NCBI GenBank assembly: GCA_002378005.1
Contig: DFQY01000016.1
Coordinates: 1 to 56,849 of the forward strand
Origin: Flavobacteriales bacterium UBA3477
Lineage (GTDB): Bacteria; Bacteroidota; Bacteroidia; Flavobacteriales; Schleiferiaceae
Length of the DNA stretch: 56,849 bases
Direction of reading: 5' to 3'
Shown: positions 7,766-16,186 of the stretch, piece after piece
How positions within the stretch are numbered: position 1 is the stretch's first letter
How the letters are laid out: each line of letters begins with the position of its first letter
Translations under genes and position numbers: made by a program
The notes under the pieces: model-generated
The model's input: only the letters and a program-made list of their open reading frames with translations
Database searches by the model: none
What the model was told of the DNA's origin: nothing

Positions 7766-8728
7766 TTAAGATTCACGTCCATGCAGCCATTGGGCAAATT
7801 CTTTCAATGGCGCCAAGGTTTGCGCGTCCAAAGAGACCTTGTCCAAGGCTTCAAGTGACAGTTGGTAGTAACGATCTATCTCGCTTTTTGCAAAGGCGTC
7901 CACATCCAAAATTTTGTACAATTCTTGGAAAGATTCCACCTTATCCTCGTTGGCCGGCATCGCGGCGTATTCAGAAAAGTCGATGCGCTGAAGGGCTGCG
8001 CGTTTCTCCGCCTCAATCCACAACAAAGTCTTCTTATTGCTCAAAATATCTCCGCCGACTTGCTTTCCGAATTTCTCTGGATCGCCGTAGACGTCTAGAT
8101 AATCGTCTTTGATCTGGAACGAGGTCCCCAACAACAGCGCATATTCATACAACGCTTCCGCATCGTCTTTTGTCGCACCGCCTACGAGCGCACCAATTTT
8201 CATGGCACAACCCAGCAAGACCGAAGTCTTGAATTGAATCATCGTAATATAAGTATCCAAAGGCACCTGCTCCATGGTTTCAAAATCCATGTCCATCTGC
8301 TGGCCCTCACATACCTCTAGGGCTGTCTGAGAAAAGGTCGCCAATACCTCCGGCAACAATTCCGGCGAACATTGCGCCACATATTGGTACGCCTTGACGA
8401 GCATACCATCACCACTTAGGATGCCTATATTCTCATCCCACTTGATGTGCACCGTCTCCTGTCCGCGTCGTAATGGAGCCGCGTCCATGATATCGTCGTG
8501 AATAAGAGAGAAGTTGTGGAATAGCTCAATGGCCATAGCTTGCGGCATGGCCTTCAAAGGATCACCATACAGACCCGCTCCCATCAAGGCTAAAACAGGA
8601 CGCAGTCGCTTCCCGCCAAGGTTCATGATGTAATGCATAGGATCGTACAGCTTCTCAGGCGCTGATCCTAGTTGTAGGGCATCTATTTCTTTTTGGAATA
8701 AGTCTTGTAAGGCGGCAAGGTCTTTCAT
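7766..8728 (-). CDS. Short-chain polyprenyl (FPP/GGPP-type) diphosphate synthase
   Basis: A 320-residue all-helical prenyltransferase. The first Asp-rich motif is DDIMD at residues 78-82, and the second is DDYLD in FQIKDDYLDVYG. GGKRLRP near residue 38 is the diphosphate-binding segment. It condenses isopentenyl diphosphate onto allylic diphosphates. The Phe five residues before the first motif suggests a short product (C15-C20), but chain length is an inference. The ATG directly abuts the rfbA stop, so it is the last gene of a tight secA-MMPL-rfbA-prenyl synthase run. Confidence 0.93.
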   Translation of the reverse strand: MKDLAALQDLFQKEIDALQLGSAPEKLYDPMHYIMNLGGKRLRPVLALMGAGLYGDPLKAMPQAMAIELFHNFSLIHDDIMDAAPLRRGQETVHIKWDENIGILSGDGMLVKAYQYVAQCSPELLPEVLATFSQTALEVCEGQQMDMDFETMEQVPLDTYITMIQFKTSVLLGCAMKIGALVGGATKDDAEALYEYALLLGTSFQIKDDYLDVYGDPEKFGKQVGGDILSNKKTLLWIEAEKRAALQRIDFSEYAAMPANEDKVESFQELYKILDVDAFAKSEIDRYYQLSLEALDKVSLDAQTLAPLKEFAQWLHGRES

Positions 8729-9589
8729 CTATCGCAAGAGTTTCATCAGGTATTTTCCGTACCCACTCTTAACGAGAGGTCGGGCCAATTGTTCGAGCTG
8801 CGCCGCATCAATAAACCCTTGCTCGAACGCGACCTCTTCAATACAACCTACCTTCAATCCTTGGCGTTCTTCAATGACCTCCACGAACTGTCCGGCTTGT
8901 TGCAGACTGGCAAAGGTTCCTGTATCTAACCACGCTGTTCCGCGGTCCAATACTCCCACCTCCAAGGCGCCCATCTCTAGGTAAATCTTGTTCACATCCG
9001 TGATCTCTAATTCCCCTCGAGGACTTGGCTTCAAATTCTTAGCAATATCTACTACTCTATTGTCGTAGAAGTACAAGCCCGGAACGGCATAATCACTCTT
9101 CGGCTCTGCCGGCTTCTCTTCGATACTTAAGGCTTTCATCTCACCATCAAATTCCACCACGCCATAGCGCTCCGGATCACTCACGCGGTAAGCGAAAACC
9201 ACACCGCCACTAGGATCCTTACTCGCTTGCAAGACATTCGCCATAGATGAACCGTAAAAAATATTATCCCCTAGGATTAGGGCAACGCTATCCTCTCCGA
9301 TGAACTCTTCACCCAAAATGAAGGCTTGAGCCAATCCCTCCGGACGTTCCTGAACCGTGTATTCGAAGCGACAGCCCAGCTGAGATCCATCGCCCAACAA
9401 CTTTTGGAACAACGGCGCATCGTGCGGAGTCGTAATGATGAGAATTTCGCGAATGCACGCTTGCATCAACGTGCTCAGAGGATAATATATCATGGGCTTA
9501 TCATAGACCGGCATGAGCTGTTTACTCACCGCCAAGGTCAATGGATGTAATCTGGTACCGGACCCGCCGGCAAGGATAATGCCCTTCAT
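8729..9589 (-). CDS. rfbA: Glucose-1-phosphate thymidylyltransferase
   Basis: A 286-residue RfbA/RmlA: nucleotide-binding signature GIILAGGSGTRLHPLT at the N-terminus, SKQLMPVYDKPMIYYPLS, LGDNIFYG, and the product-site segment RGELEITDVN. It makes dTDP-glucose from dTTP and glucose-1-phosphate for deoxysugar synthesis. The rfbB, rfbC and rfbD genes are not in the window, which is unusual because they normally cluster with rfbA. It sits four bases after the MMPL gene and directly before the prenyl synthase gene. Confidence 0.95.
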   Translation of the reverse strand: MKGIILAGGSGTRLHPLTLAVSKQLMPVYDKPMIYYPLSTLMQACIREILIITTPHDAPLFQKLLGDGSQLGCRFEYTVQERPEGLAQAFILGEEFIGEDSVALILGDNIFYGSSMANVLQASKDPSGGVVFAYRVSDPERYGVVEFDGEMKALSIEEKPAEPKSDYAVPGLYFYDNRVVDIAKNLKPSPRGELEITDVNKIYLEMGALEVGVLDRGTAWLDTGTFASLQQAGQFVEVIEERQGLKVGCIEEVAFEQGFIDAAQLEQLARPLVKSGYGKYLMKLLR

Positions 9590-9593
9590 AATT

Positions 9594-11960
9594 CTAGCTT
9601 TCTGATTCGTATGGATCTACCTCTGAATCATAAATATCGATAATGTTCTCGCTTAAATCCTTCTTAGTGACCCATTTTTCCATCGTCATTAAGAACGAAG
9701 GCAATAGAATAAGATTGCTCAACATGGCTACAAAGAGGGTAATCGAGGTCAACAATCCAAGGCTCTGATTACCTGCAAAGCTCGACGTCATGAATACAGA
9801 GAAACCACAGAATAGCACTACAGAGGTATAGAACATGCTCAAGCCCGTTTCCAAAATGGAGCTCTTTACTGCCCACTTTATATTCCAACCATTAGACTTG
9901 AGCTCTTGACGATATTTCGCCAAGAAGTGTAGGCTATCATCCACAGAAATACCAAAGGCAATGCTGAAGACCAAGATGGTTGAGGGCTTCAATGGTATGC
10001 CTGCATACCCCATAATCCCTGCGGTAATGAGCATAGGGATAAGGTTTGGAATCAAGGAGATCAACACCATTCTTCCACTCATAAACAATAGCGCCATGAT
10101 GATGGAGATGGCCACTACCGCCAGTACCAACGAGAGGATCAAGTTATTAATGAGATAGGTCGTTGATCGAATGAATTTGATTGATGCACCTGTGATACTC
10201 ACTTCGTAGTTCTCTCCTGGAAAAACCTTGTCCACAAGATTTTTAACCTTATCGGTCAAAATCCTCATTTCCGGTGTACTTAAATCCGCCATTTGAACAG
10301 AAATACGCGCTTTACGACCGTCTGAGGTGACCAGAGATTTGGCCAATCCCGTATCGTCCTTCATTCCACGAGGCAAATAGGTCAGCAACCATTGCTGCTC
10401 CGATCTTGAAGGCAAAGAATACATATCAGGGTTGCCAAACAAGACCCCTTGCTTCGCAAACTTCACGAAGTCGACAATACTCAAGGTACGACTCAGCTCA
10501 GGCATAGCCTCCAAACTATCTTGAAGCTCCTCCATTCGGCGAAGATTCGTCAATCGTTCAATACCACCTTCGCGCTTAGTATCAATGACAATATCCATTG
10601 GTACTACCCCTCCGAATTTGCGTTCGAAGTACTTCACATCTTGGTATATAGGGTTGTTTTTATTGAAATCTGCTGTGATATTTCCTGCAGTTTCAATCTT
10701 TGACATTCCATAGGCAGCTGCAATGACTGCAATGGAAGTGATGAGGTACACCTTCTTACGGTGGTTTTCTACCGCATTGTCTAAGAAATCTAAGAAGTTC
10801 ACTAACCAACCCACATCAAAGTGGTTCAAATGACGCTCCTTAGGGGGGCTTACATAACTGTAGATGATGGGCACTAAAATGATTGACAACACGAAGACAC
10901 CCATGATACTCAGTGAACTGACGATGCCAAAGTGAACCAAGTTTTCGCTACTGGTCAACGCAAAGGCGGCAAAACCTAAGGCCGTGGTTGTATTCGTAAT
11001 GGAAGCGATGTATCCAATTTTAGATACCACACGTTGAATAGCTTTGATTTGCTTTCCGTGCTTCTTGTACTCTTGGTGGTATTTATTGATGAGATAAATA
11101 CAATTAGGCACACCAATAACAATGATGAGCGGCGGAATTAACGATGATAATAGGGTTATGCCAAATCCTAGAATACCCATGATCCCAAAGGCCCAAATCG
11201 CCCCTAAAACGACAATCAGCAAACTAATGGCTGTGGCTCTAAAACTCTTCAAGAAGAGAAAGAAAATGATTACAGTCACGAGCAATGTCAGGGCTACCGT
11301 TCGGTATATCTCTTTTTCTAGAGTGCTGGAATTCGCAATTCTAAACCATGGCAATCCGGACATGTGTAGGTCTCGGTCATTTTTACTTTCCCAAGCATAG
11401 AGAATATCACGAACACCCTCGACGATAGGACGAATCTGCTTATTGTACAGACGTTCCTCATCGATGCGGATGATCGCCATGTAGGTATCCCCTTGGTATA
11501 AGGCGCCTTTGTAAAACGGCCAGCTTTTCACCTTGGCCTCTAGGGCAATTTCTTCTTCGCCATTTTCAGGCAGGGCATTGAACAGCGTATCTGGCGCCAA
11601 CTTTTCAGTCGCGCTATCGACCACAAGACCATAGGCTTCCGTAAGACTTTGTACGAAGGTCACGCCGTCGACTTTCTTCAAGTCTCGCATCAGCATAGTC
11701 CATTCGTCAAGGTGATCGCGTTTGAAGAAATCCGGATCTTCTATGGCTACGACAATGGTGTTGGAAACCTGACCAAACTCCTCTTCCAAAAGGTCATACT
11801 CAATGGAAACGGAATCTGTATCCGGCATGAGCTTGGCAAAACCGTATTCCATCTCGACAGAGCTGCCTTGATATGCCATGAAGGCTGTCACAAGTCCAAT
11901 GGTAACTAGCCAGGCTTGTCTATTGCGCAGTAGAATTCTTGTGATCCAGTTCCAGAACAT
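9594..11960 (-). CDS. MMPL/RND-superfamily transporter
   Basis: A 788-residue RND-superfamily protein with two repeats, each a periplasmic loop and about six membrane segments. The second repeat has the typical helix FGISVDDSLHFLAKYRQE near residue 685. The first repeat has LLSSLIPPLIIVIGVPNCIYLI in the equivalent place. The size and the sterol-sensing-like arrangement fit HpnN/MMPL exporters of lipids or hopanoids rather than AcrB-type tripartite pumps, which are longer. The substrate is unknown. It starts three bases after the secA stop and is followed four bases later by rfbA, so it is probably cotranscribed with secA. The acidic C-terminal tail (DIYDSEVDPYESES) is likely cytoplasmic. Confidence 0.87.
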   Translation of the reverse strand: MFWNWITRILLRNRQAWLVTIGLVTAFMAYQGSSVEMEYGFAKLMPDTDSVSIEYDLLEEEFGQVSNTIVVAIEDPDFFKRDHLDEWTMLMRDLKKVDGVTFVQSLTEAYGLVVDSATEKLAPDTLFNALPENGEEEIALEAKVKSWPFYKGALYQGDTYMAIIRIDEERLYNKQIRPIVEGVRDILYAWESKNDRDLHMSGLPWFRIANSSTLEKEIYRTVALTLLVTVIIFFLFLKSFRATAISLLIVVLGAIWAFGIMGILGFGITLLSSLIPPLIIVIGVPNCIYLINKYHQEYKKHGKQIKAIQRVVSKIGYIASITNTTTALGFAAFALTSSENLVHFGIVSSLSIMGVFVLSIILVPIIYSYVSPPKERHLNHFDVGWLVNFLDFLDNAVENHRKKVYLITSIAVIAAAYGMSKIETAGNITADFNKNNPIYQDVKYFERKFGGVVPMDIVIDTKREGGIERLTNLRRMEELQDSLEAMPELSRTLSIVDFVKFAKQGVLFGNPDMYSLPSRSEQQWLLTYLPRGMKDDTGLAKSLVTSDGRKARISVQMADLSTPEMRILTDKVKNLVDKVFPGENYEVSITGASIKFIRSTTYLINNLILSLVLAVVAISIIMALLFMSGRMVLISLIPNLIPMLITAGIMGYAGIPLKPSTILVFSIAFGISVDDSLHFLAKYRQELKSNGWNIKWAVKSSILETGLSMFYTSVVLFCGFSVFMTSSFAGNQSLGLLTSITLFVAMLSNLILLPSFLMTMEKWVTKKDLSENIIDIYDSEVDPYESES

Positions 11961-11963
11961 GCC

Positions 11964-14900
11964 TTAATCTTCAATGACCCAACCTTGTGCAAGCAGTGGG
12001 AGGGCTTTCTTGTATTTAATATTCTTCACCTCACCGGTCTGCATGTTGCGCACCGTTACCACATCATTGCGGCCGTAAGTCTTGCCATCCTTCACTATTG
12101 GAGCTGTTTTAACGGGTCTCGGTGCTAAAGGTGCATTGCCGCCAGCACTTGGGCGCTCCGCTTCCACTGGCGCATCCAAACTAGGGTGACTTTCTTGCAA
12201 TTTAGGTTGCTTCACTGGAGCTGCAGGAGCCTGACGCATTTGGCTAGGATCAGAGGCCGGTAAACCACCGCGGTACAAGAATCCAACGATTTCTTGGTTG
12301 ATTCGTGCCACCAAAGACTTGAACAACTCGAAAGATTCAAACTTGTAAATGAGCAACGGATCTTTTTGTTCGTAGACCGCTCCTTGAACACTCTGACGAA
12401 GGTCGTCCATGGCACGCAGGTGCTCTTTCCACTCGTCATCGATGATGGCAATGGAAATACCCTTTTCGATATCTGTAATAAGTGATTGCCCTTGTGTATC
12501 GATAACCTCTTGCAATACCGAAGTGACCTGCAAGGTCTTTTTCCCATCAGTAATAGGCACCAAGATCTTATCGAACTTGTTGTTCTTATCCTCGTGAACC
12601 TGCTGGAATACTGGAAGTGCCGCTGTTGCGATGCGGTGGCCCTTTTCCTTGTAGAATTGGGTCGCTTGGTGGAACAAATTGTTACATACAGCATCGAAAC
12701 CTTGGCTCGCGAAGGACTCAGCGTCCATCTGTGGCTCAAAGGCGAAGGTGCGGAAGAAGTCCAATCTGAATCCGTCCCAATCCTTAGACGGCTGGTATGC
12801 TTCAACAAGATCCGCAAGGGTATCGTACACCATGTTGATGATGTCCACCTTGATGCGGTCTCCGCTCAAAGCGTTGCCGCGGCGCTTGTAAATCACCGAA
12901 CGCTGGCTGTTCATCACATCGTCGTACTCGAGCAATCGCTTACGCGTTCCGAAGTTGTTCTCCTCCACTTTTTTCTGAGCGCGTTCTATGGATTTGGTCA
13001 CAAGGCTGTGCTGGATTACCTCGCCTTCTTCCAATCCCAATCTGTCCATCAATCCTGATATACGCTCAGAGTTGAACAAACGCATGAGCTTATCTTCTAG
13101 GGAAACAAAGAACTGTGAAGAACCCACATCCCCTTGACGACCGGCACGACCGCGCAACTGGCGGTCTACACGACGGCTATCATGACGCTCTGTACCTATG
13201 ATGGCCAAACCACCTGCGGCTTTACTCTCGTCGGTCAACTTGATATCCGTACCACGACCCGCCATGTTCGTTGCAATAGTAACCATACCTGGCTTTCCAG
13301 CTTCAGCAACAATCTCTGCTTCCGCTTGGTGACGTTTCGCGTTCAATACTTGGTGTGGCACCTTGCGCATTTTCAACGCACGGCTCAATAATTCTGAAAT
13401 ATCTACCGAAGTCGTACCGACCAATATGGGGCGACCTGCCTCACGCATGGAAACCACTTCATCGATTACCGCATTGAATTTCTCACGGGCTGTCTTGTAG
13501 ACATAATCTTCGCGGTCGTCACGAGCAATAGGTCTGTTGGTCGGAATGACCACTACTTCTAATTCGTAAATCTCCCAGAATTCTCCTGCCTCCGTTTCTG
13601 CCGTACCTGTCATCCCAGATAACTTGTGGTACATGCGGAAGTAGTTCTGAAGGGTGATCGTCGCATAAGTTTGCGTCGCGGCTTCAATCTTTACGTTCTC
13701 CTTGGCTTCAATAGCCTGGTGTAAGCCGTCCGAATAGCGGCGCCCCTCCATGATACGACCGGTCTGCTCATCGACAATCTTGACTTTGTTGTCCATGATC
13801 ACGTACTCTGTATCCTTCTCGAACAGAGCGTAGGCCTTGAGCAATTGGTTTACCGTATGAATACGTTCGCTCTTCACACTGTAGTCGCGTAAAATACCAT
13901 CCTTCTGATTGGCCTTTTCCTCAGCAGGCAACTCTCCTTTTTCCAAGGCGCTGAGCTCTGCTGTGATATCGGGCATCACAAAGAAGTCCTTCGCGGTATT
14001 CTTCGAAATCAAATCGATCCCCTTACCGGTCAACTCGACTTGATTGTTCTTTTCTTCGATGGTAAAGAAGAGGTCCTCATCAATAAGTTTCATCTTCTTG
14101 CCTTGCTCTTGCAGATACACGCCTTCGGTTTTCTGCAATAGTGATTTCATCCCGTCTTGAGAAAGGAATTTGATGAGCGGCTTAGATTTTGGAAGCCCGC
14201 GATACGCGCGCAAAAGTTTCACACCGCCTTCATCTGCATTGCCATCGGCGATGAGCTGCTTGGCTTCATTGAGTTCCTTTTGCACCAGTACTTTTTGAGC
14301 GCTCATCAACGCTTCTACGAAGCCTTTGAGTTCATTGAACTGGTGTTGATCACCTTTAGGCGTTGGTCCCGAAATAATCAGGGGCGTACGCGCATCGTCA
14401 ATCAATACACTATCGACCTCATCCACAATGGCGTAGTGATGGCCGCGCAATTGCACGCGATCTTCGTCGCGGCGGGCCATGTTATCACGCAAATAGTCGA
14501 AACCAAATTCGTTGTTGGTTCCGTAGGTGATATCACAGAAATACGCGGCACGACGTGCATCAGAATTTGGTTGGTGCTTATCAATACAATCGATGGTCAA
14601 CCCATGGAAATTGAAAATAGGCGCCATCCATTCGCTATCACGCTTTGCGAGGTAATCATTCACGGTAACCACGTGAACACCGCGTCCTGCTAATGCATTG
14701 AGGTAGACCGGTAGGGTGGCTACCAAGGTTTTCCCTTCCCCAGTTGCCATCTCCGCAATCTTTCCTTGGTGCAGTACCGTACCCCCGATGAGCTGTACAT
14801 CGTAGTGCACCATATTCCAAGTAATATCCCCACCCGCGGCCTTCCAACCATTTGCATAGGTAGCAGTATCTCCGTCAATGGTGATATGGTAATGATTTTG

Positions 14901-15311
14901 CGCAAGTGTTCGGTCTAATTCAGAAGCCTGTACGCTCACCGAGCCTGCGGTGAATCGCTTCGCAGTTTCACGAACCAAGGCGAACGCACGAGGGTGAATG
15001 TCTGTGAGTACGGATTCGATGGTCTCTAGAACTTGTTTGTCCAATGCTTCGATCTGCTCGTACAACGGTTCGCGTGCATCGTAATCCACCGTTTGTTGGA
15101 TCTGCTCGCGCAATGCAGCAATTTCAGATTCCAATGAAGCCGTCGCCTCCCCTATGGCGGCCTTGAAAGATTCAGTCTCGCCGCGCAACTGGTCATTGCT
15201 CATGGCTGCAAGTTCTGAAGCGTGAGTATTCACCGCATCAACATACGGTTGCAATTTTTTTATATCGCGGTCGCTTTTAGAACCAACGAGTTTGGATATG
15301 AAGTTCAGCAT
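11964..15311 (-). CDS. secA: Protein translocase ATPase SecA
   Basis: A 1115-residue SecA, the motor that pushes preproteins through SecYEG. The Walker A is MATGEGKTLVATLP near residue 190, the Walker B region is VDEVDSVLIDDARTPLI, and helicase motifs include TNMAGRGTDIKL and RQLRGRAGRQGD. It is longer than the E. coli enzyme (901 aa), mainly through insertions typical of Bacteroidota. The C-terminus lacks the Cys-rich zinc motif and ends instead in a distinct small domain (GRNDVVTVRNMQTGEVK to GWVIED). A -7 element lies 29 nt upstream. It heads the run secA-MMPL-rfbA-prenyl synthase. Confidence 0.98.
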   Translation of the reverse strand: MLNFISKLVGSKSDRDIKKLQPYVDAVNTHASELAAMSNDQLRGETESFKAAIGEATASLESEIAALREQIQQTVDYDAREPLYEQIEALDKQVLETIESVLTDIHPRAFALVRETAKRFTAGSVSVQASELDRTLAQNHYHITIDGDTATYANGWKAAGGDITWNMVHYDVQLIGGTVLHQGKIAEMATGEGKTLVATLPVYLNALAGRGVHVVTVNDYLAKRDSEWMAPIFNFHGLTIDCIDKHQPNSDARRAAYFCDITYGTNNEFGFDYLRDNMARRDEDRVQLRGHHYAIVDEVDSVLIDDARTPLIISGPTPKGDQHQFNELKGFVEALMSAQKVLVQKELNEAKQLIADGNADEGGVKLLRAYRGLPKSKPLIKFLSQDGMKSLLQKTEGVYLQEQGKKMKLIDEDLFFTIEEKNNQVELTGKGIDLISKNTAKDFFVMPDITAELSALEKGELPAEEKANQKDGILRDYSVKSERIHTVNQLLKAYALFEKDTEYVIMDNKVKIVDEQTGRIMEGRRYSDGLHQAIEAKENVKIEAATQTYATITLQNYFRMYHKLSGMTGTAETEAGEFWEIYELEVVVIPTNRPIARDDREDYVYKTAREKFNAVIDEVVSMREAGRPILVGTTSVDISELLSRALKMRKVPHQVLNAKRHQAEAEIVAEAGKPGMVTIATNMAGRGTDIKLTDESKAAGGLAIIGTERHDSRRVDRQLRGRAGRQGDVGSSQFFVSLEDKLMRLFNSERISGLMDRLGLEEGEVIQHSLVTKSIERAQKKVEENNFGTRKRLLEYDDVMNSQRSVIYKRRGNALSGDRIKVDIINMVYDTLADLVEAYQPSKDWDGFRLDFFRTFAFEPQMDAESFASQGFDAVCNNLFHQATQFYKEKGHRIATAALPVFQQVHEDKNNKFDKILVPITDGKKTLQVTSVLQEVIDTQGQSLITDIEKGISIAIIDDEWKEHLRAMDDLRQSVQGAVYEQKDPLLIYKFESFELFKSLVARINQEIVGFLYRGGLPASDPSQMRQAPAAPVKQPKLQESHPSLDAPVEAERPSAGGNAPLAPRPVKTAPIVKDGKTYGRNDVVTVRNMQTGEVKNIKYKKALPLLAQGWVIED

Positions 15312-15340
15312 CGGGCTGGAGTATTCTTATAAATAGTTCA

Positions 15341-15348
15341 CAAAAATA
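15341..15348 (-). promoter_or_regulatory. -7 promoter element of secA
   Basis: Minus-strand TATTTTTG matches TAnnTTTG and lies 29 nt upstream of the secA ATG. No TTG is seen at the usual -33 spacing. Confidence 0.55.
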
Positions 15349-15718
15349 ATAGAAGGTGTCCTTGTAGACCGCTTTTCTAACTGCTAAAAAAGAGCCAATT
15401 CCCTCCGAAAGGGCAAAAATTAGCCATAATGACATAAGCGCACCGCTTTTGGCAGGGAAGAAATGGGAGAAAAGGAAAGTTTTGGGAATAAAAAAAGGGG
15501 AATTTGGAAGGATTCTCAGATGTTAAAAATCGGCTCAGTAACACCTCGAAAATTCTGCCAAATAGCCCCTAGAACCTATCACAGAAGCATGAAAAGAAAG
15601 AACCACCAATCTTCACATACAGGGCAAATATATAACAAATATGACTAAGTGTACAAATAACACTAACTTTTCTTTCACCTTGGTTTCAATTCATTACGCC
15701 CTTCCGGATGGCTTTCCC

Positions 15719-15726
15719 TATTTTTG
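15719..15726 (+). promoter_or_regulatory. -7 promoter element of the Rid-ileS group
   Basis: TATTTTTG matches TAnnTTTG and lies 21 nt before the ATG at 15748. It could drive the Rid gene and the tightly spaced ileS, traR-like, lspA and pdeM genes. No -33 TTG is seen at 19-21 bp. Confidence 0.55.
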
Positions 15727-15747
15727 CAGCCTTATACCCTTTGAGTT

Positions 15748-16182
15748 ATGGCAGATGCATCTAAAATCTCAACGACAAACGCTCCGAAACCGGTAGGACT
15801 GTACCCGCACGCAAGAAAGGTGGGCAACCTACTCTTTTTATCAGGCGTGGGACCTCGCACCGCCGGCAGCGATGCCAACGATAGCGGCGTTCCTGGATTA
15901 GAGCTTGACCACAATGGCAACTTTAAGGCCTTCGATTTCGAGGCCCAGGTGCACAGCGTGTTTCAAAATGTGAAGAGCATCCTTGAGGCCAGCGGTTCGA
16001 GCTGGGAACAATTGGTTGATGTGACTGTTTTCCTCGTCGATATGAAGCGCGATTTTCGCACCTTCAACCGCCTTTATGCTGAATACTTTAAGGATAATCA
16101 ACCGTGTAGAACCACAGTTGAAATCAACAGTTTACCGACCCCTATTGCGATCGAACTAAAGTGTATCGCTACCGTAGAATAA
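15748..16182 (+). CDS. Rid-family deaminase, 2-aminomuconate deaminase-like
   Basis: A 144-residue YjgF/Rid-family protein. The segments VGLYPHARKVGNLLFLSGVGPR, VHSVFQNVKSILEASG and QPCRTTVEINSLPTPIAIELKC follow closely what I recall of 2-aminomuconate deaminases (AmnD/NbaF), which deaminate 2-aminomuconate in the kynurenine meta-cleavage route. The conserved Arg of the Rid active site is in PCRTTVE. A general imine deaminase (RidA) is the alternative. It sits four bases before ileS, probably in the same transcript. A 4-oxalocrotonate decarboxylase-like gene at 42245-43021 would act one step later, which supports the catabolic reading. Confidence 0.75.
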   Translation: MADASKISTTNAPKPVGLYPHARKVGNLLFLSGVGPRTAGSDANDSGVPGLELDHNGNFKAFDFEAQVHSVFQNVKSILEASGSSWEQLVDVTVFLVDMKRDFRTFNRLYAEYFKDNQPCRTTVEINSLPTPIAIELKCIATVE

Positions 16183-16186
16183 GCAC

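Larger units (their letters stand above)
15312..15747. other. Divergent secA/Rid intergenic region
   Basis: 436 bp without a convincing gene. It carries the -7 elements of secA (15341-15348, minus) and of the Rid-family gene (15719-15726, plus). The middle is A-rich with no clear hairpin, repeat, tRNA or riboswitch that I can recognise. A 61-codon frame at 15463-15648 is not supported as a gene. Confidence 0.6.

Noticed and set aside
12486..13058. 190-codon plus-strand frame opposite secA
   Set aside because: Antisense shadow; no family features and no promoter.
15463..15648. 61-codon plus-strand frame in the secA/Rid intergenic region
   Set aside because: Basic, low-complexity composition (Lys, Arg, Ser, Asn), no family resemblance, no promoter element close upstream, and it lies in A-rich non-coding DNA.
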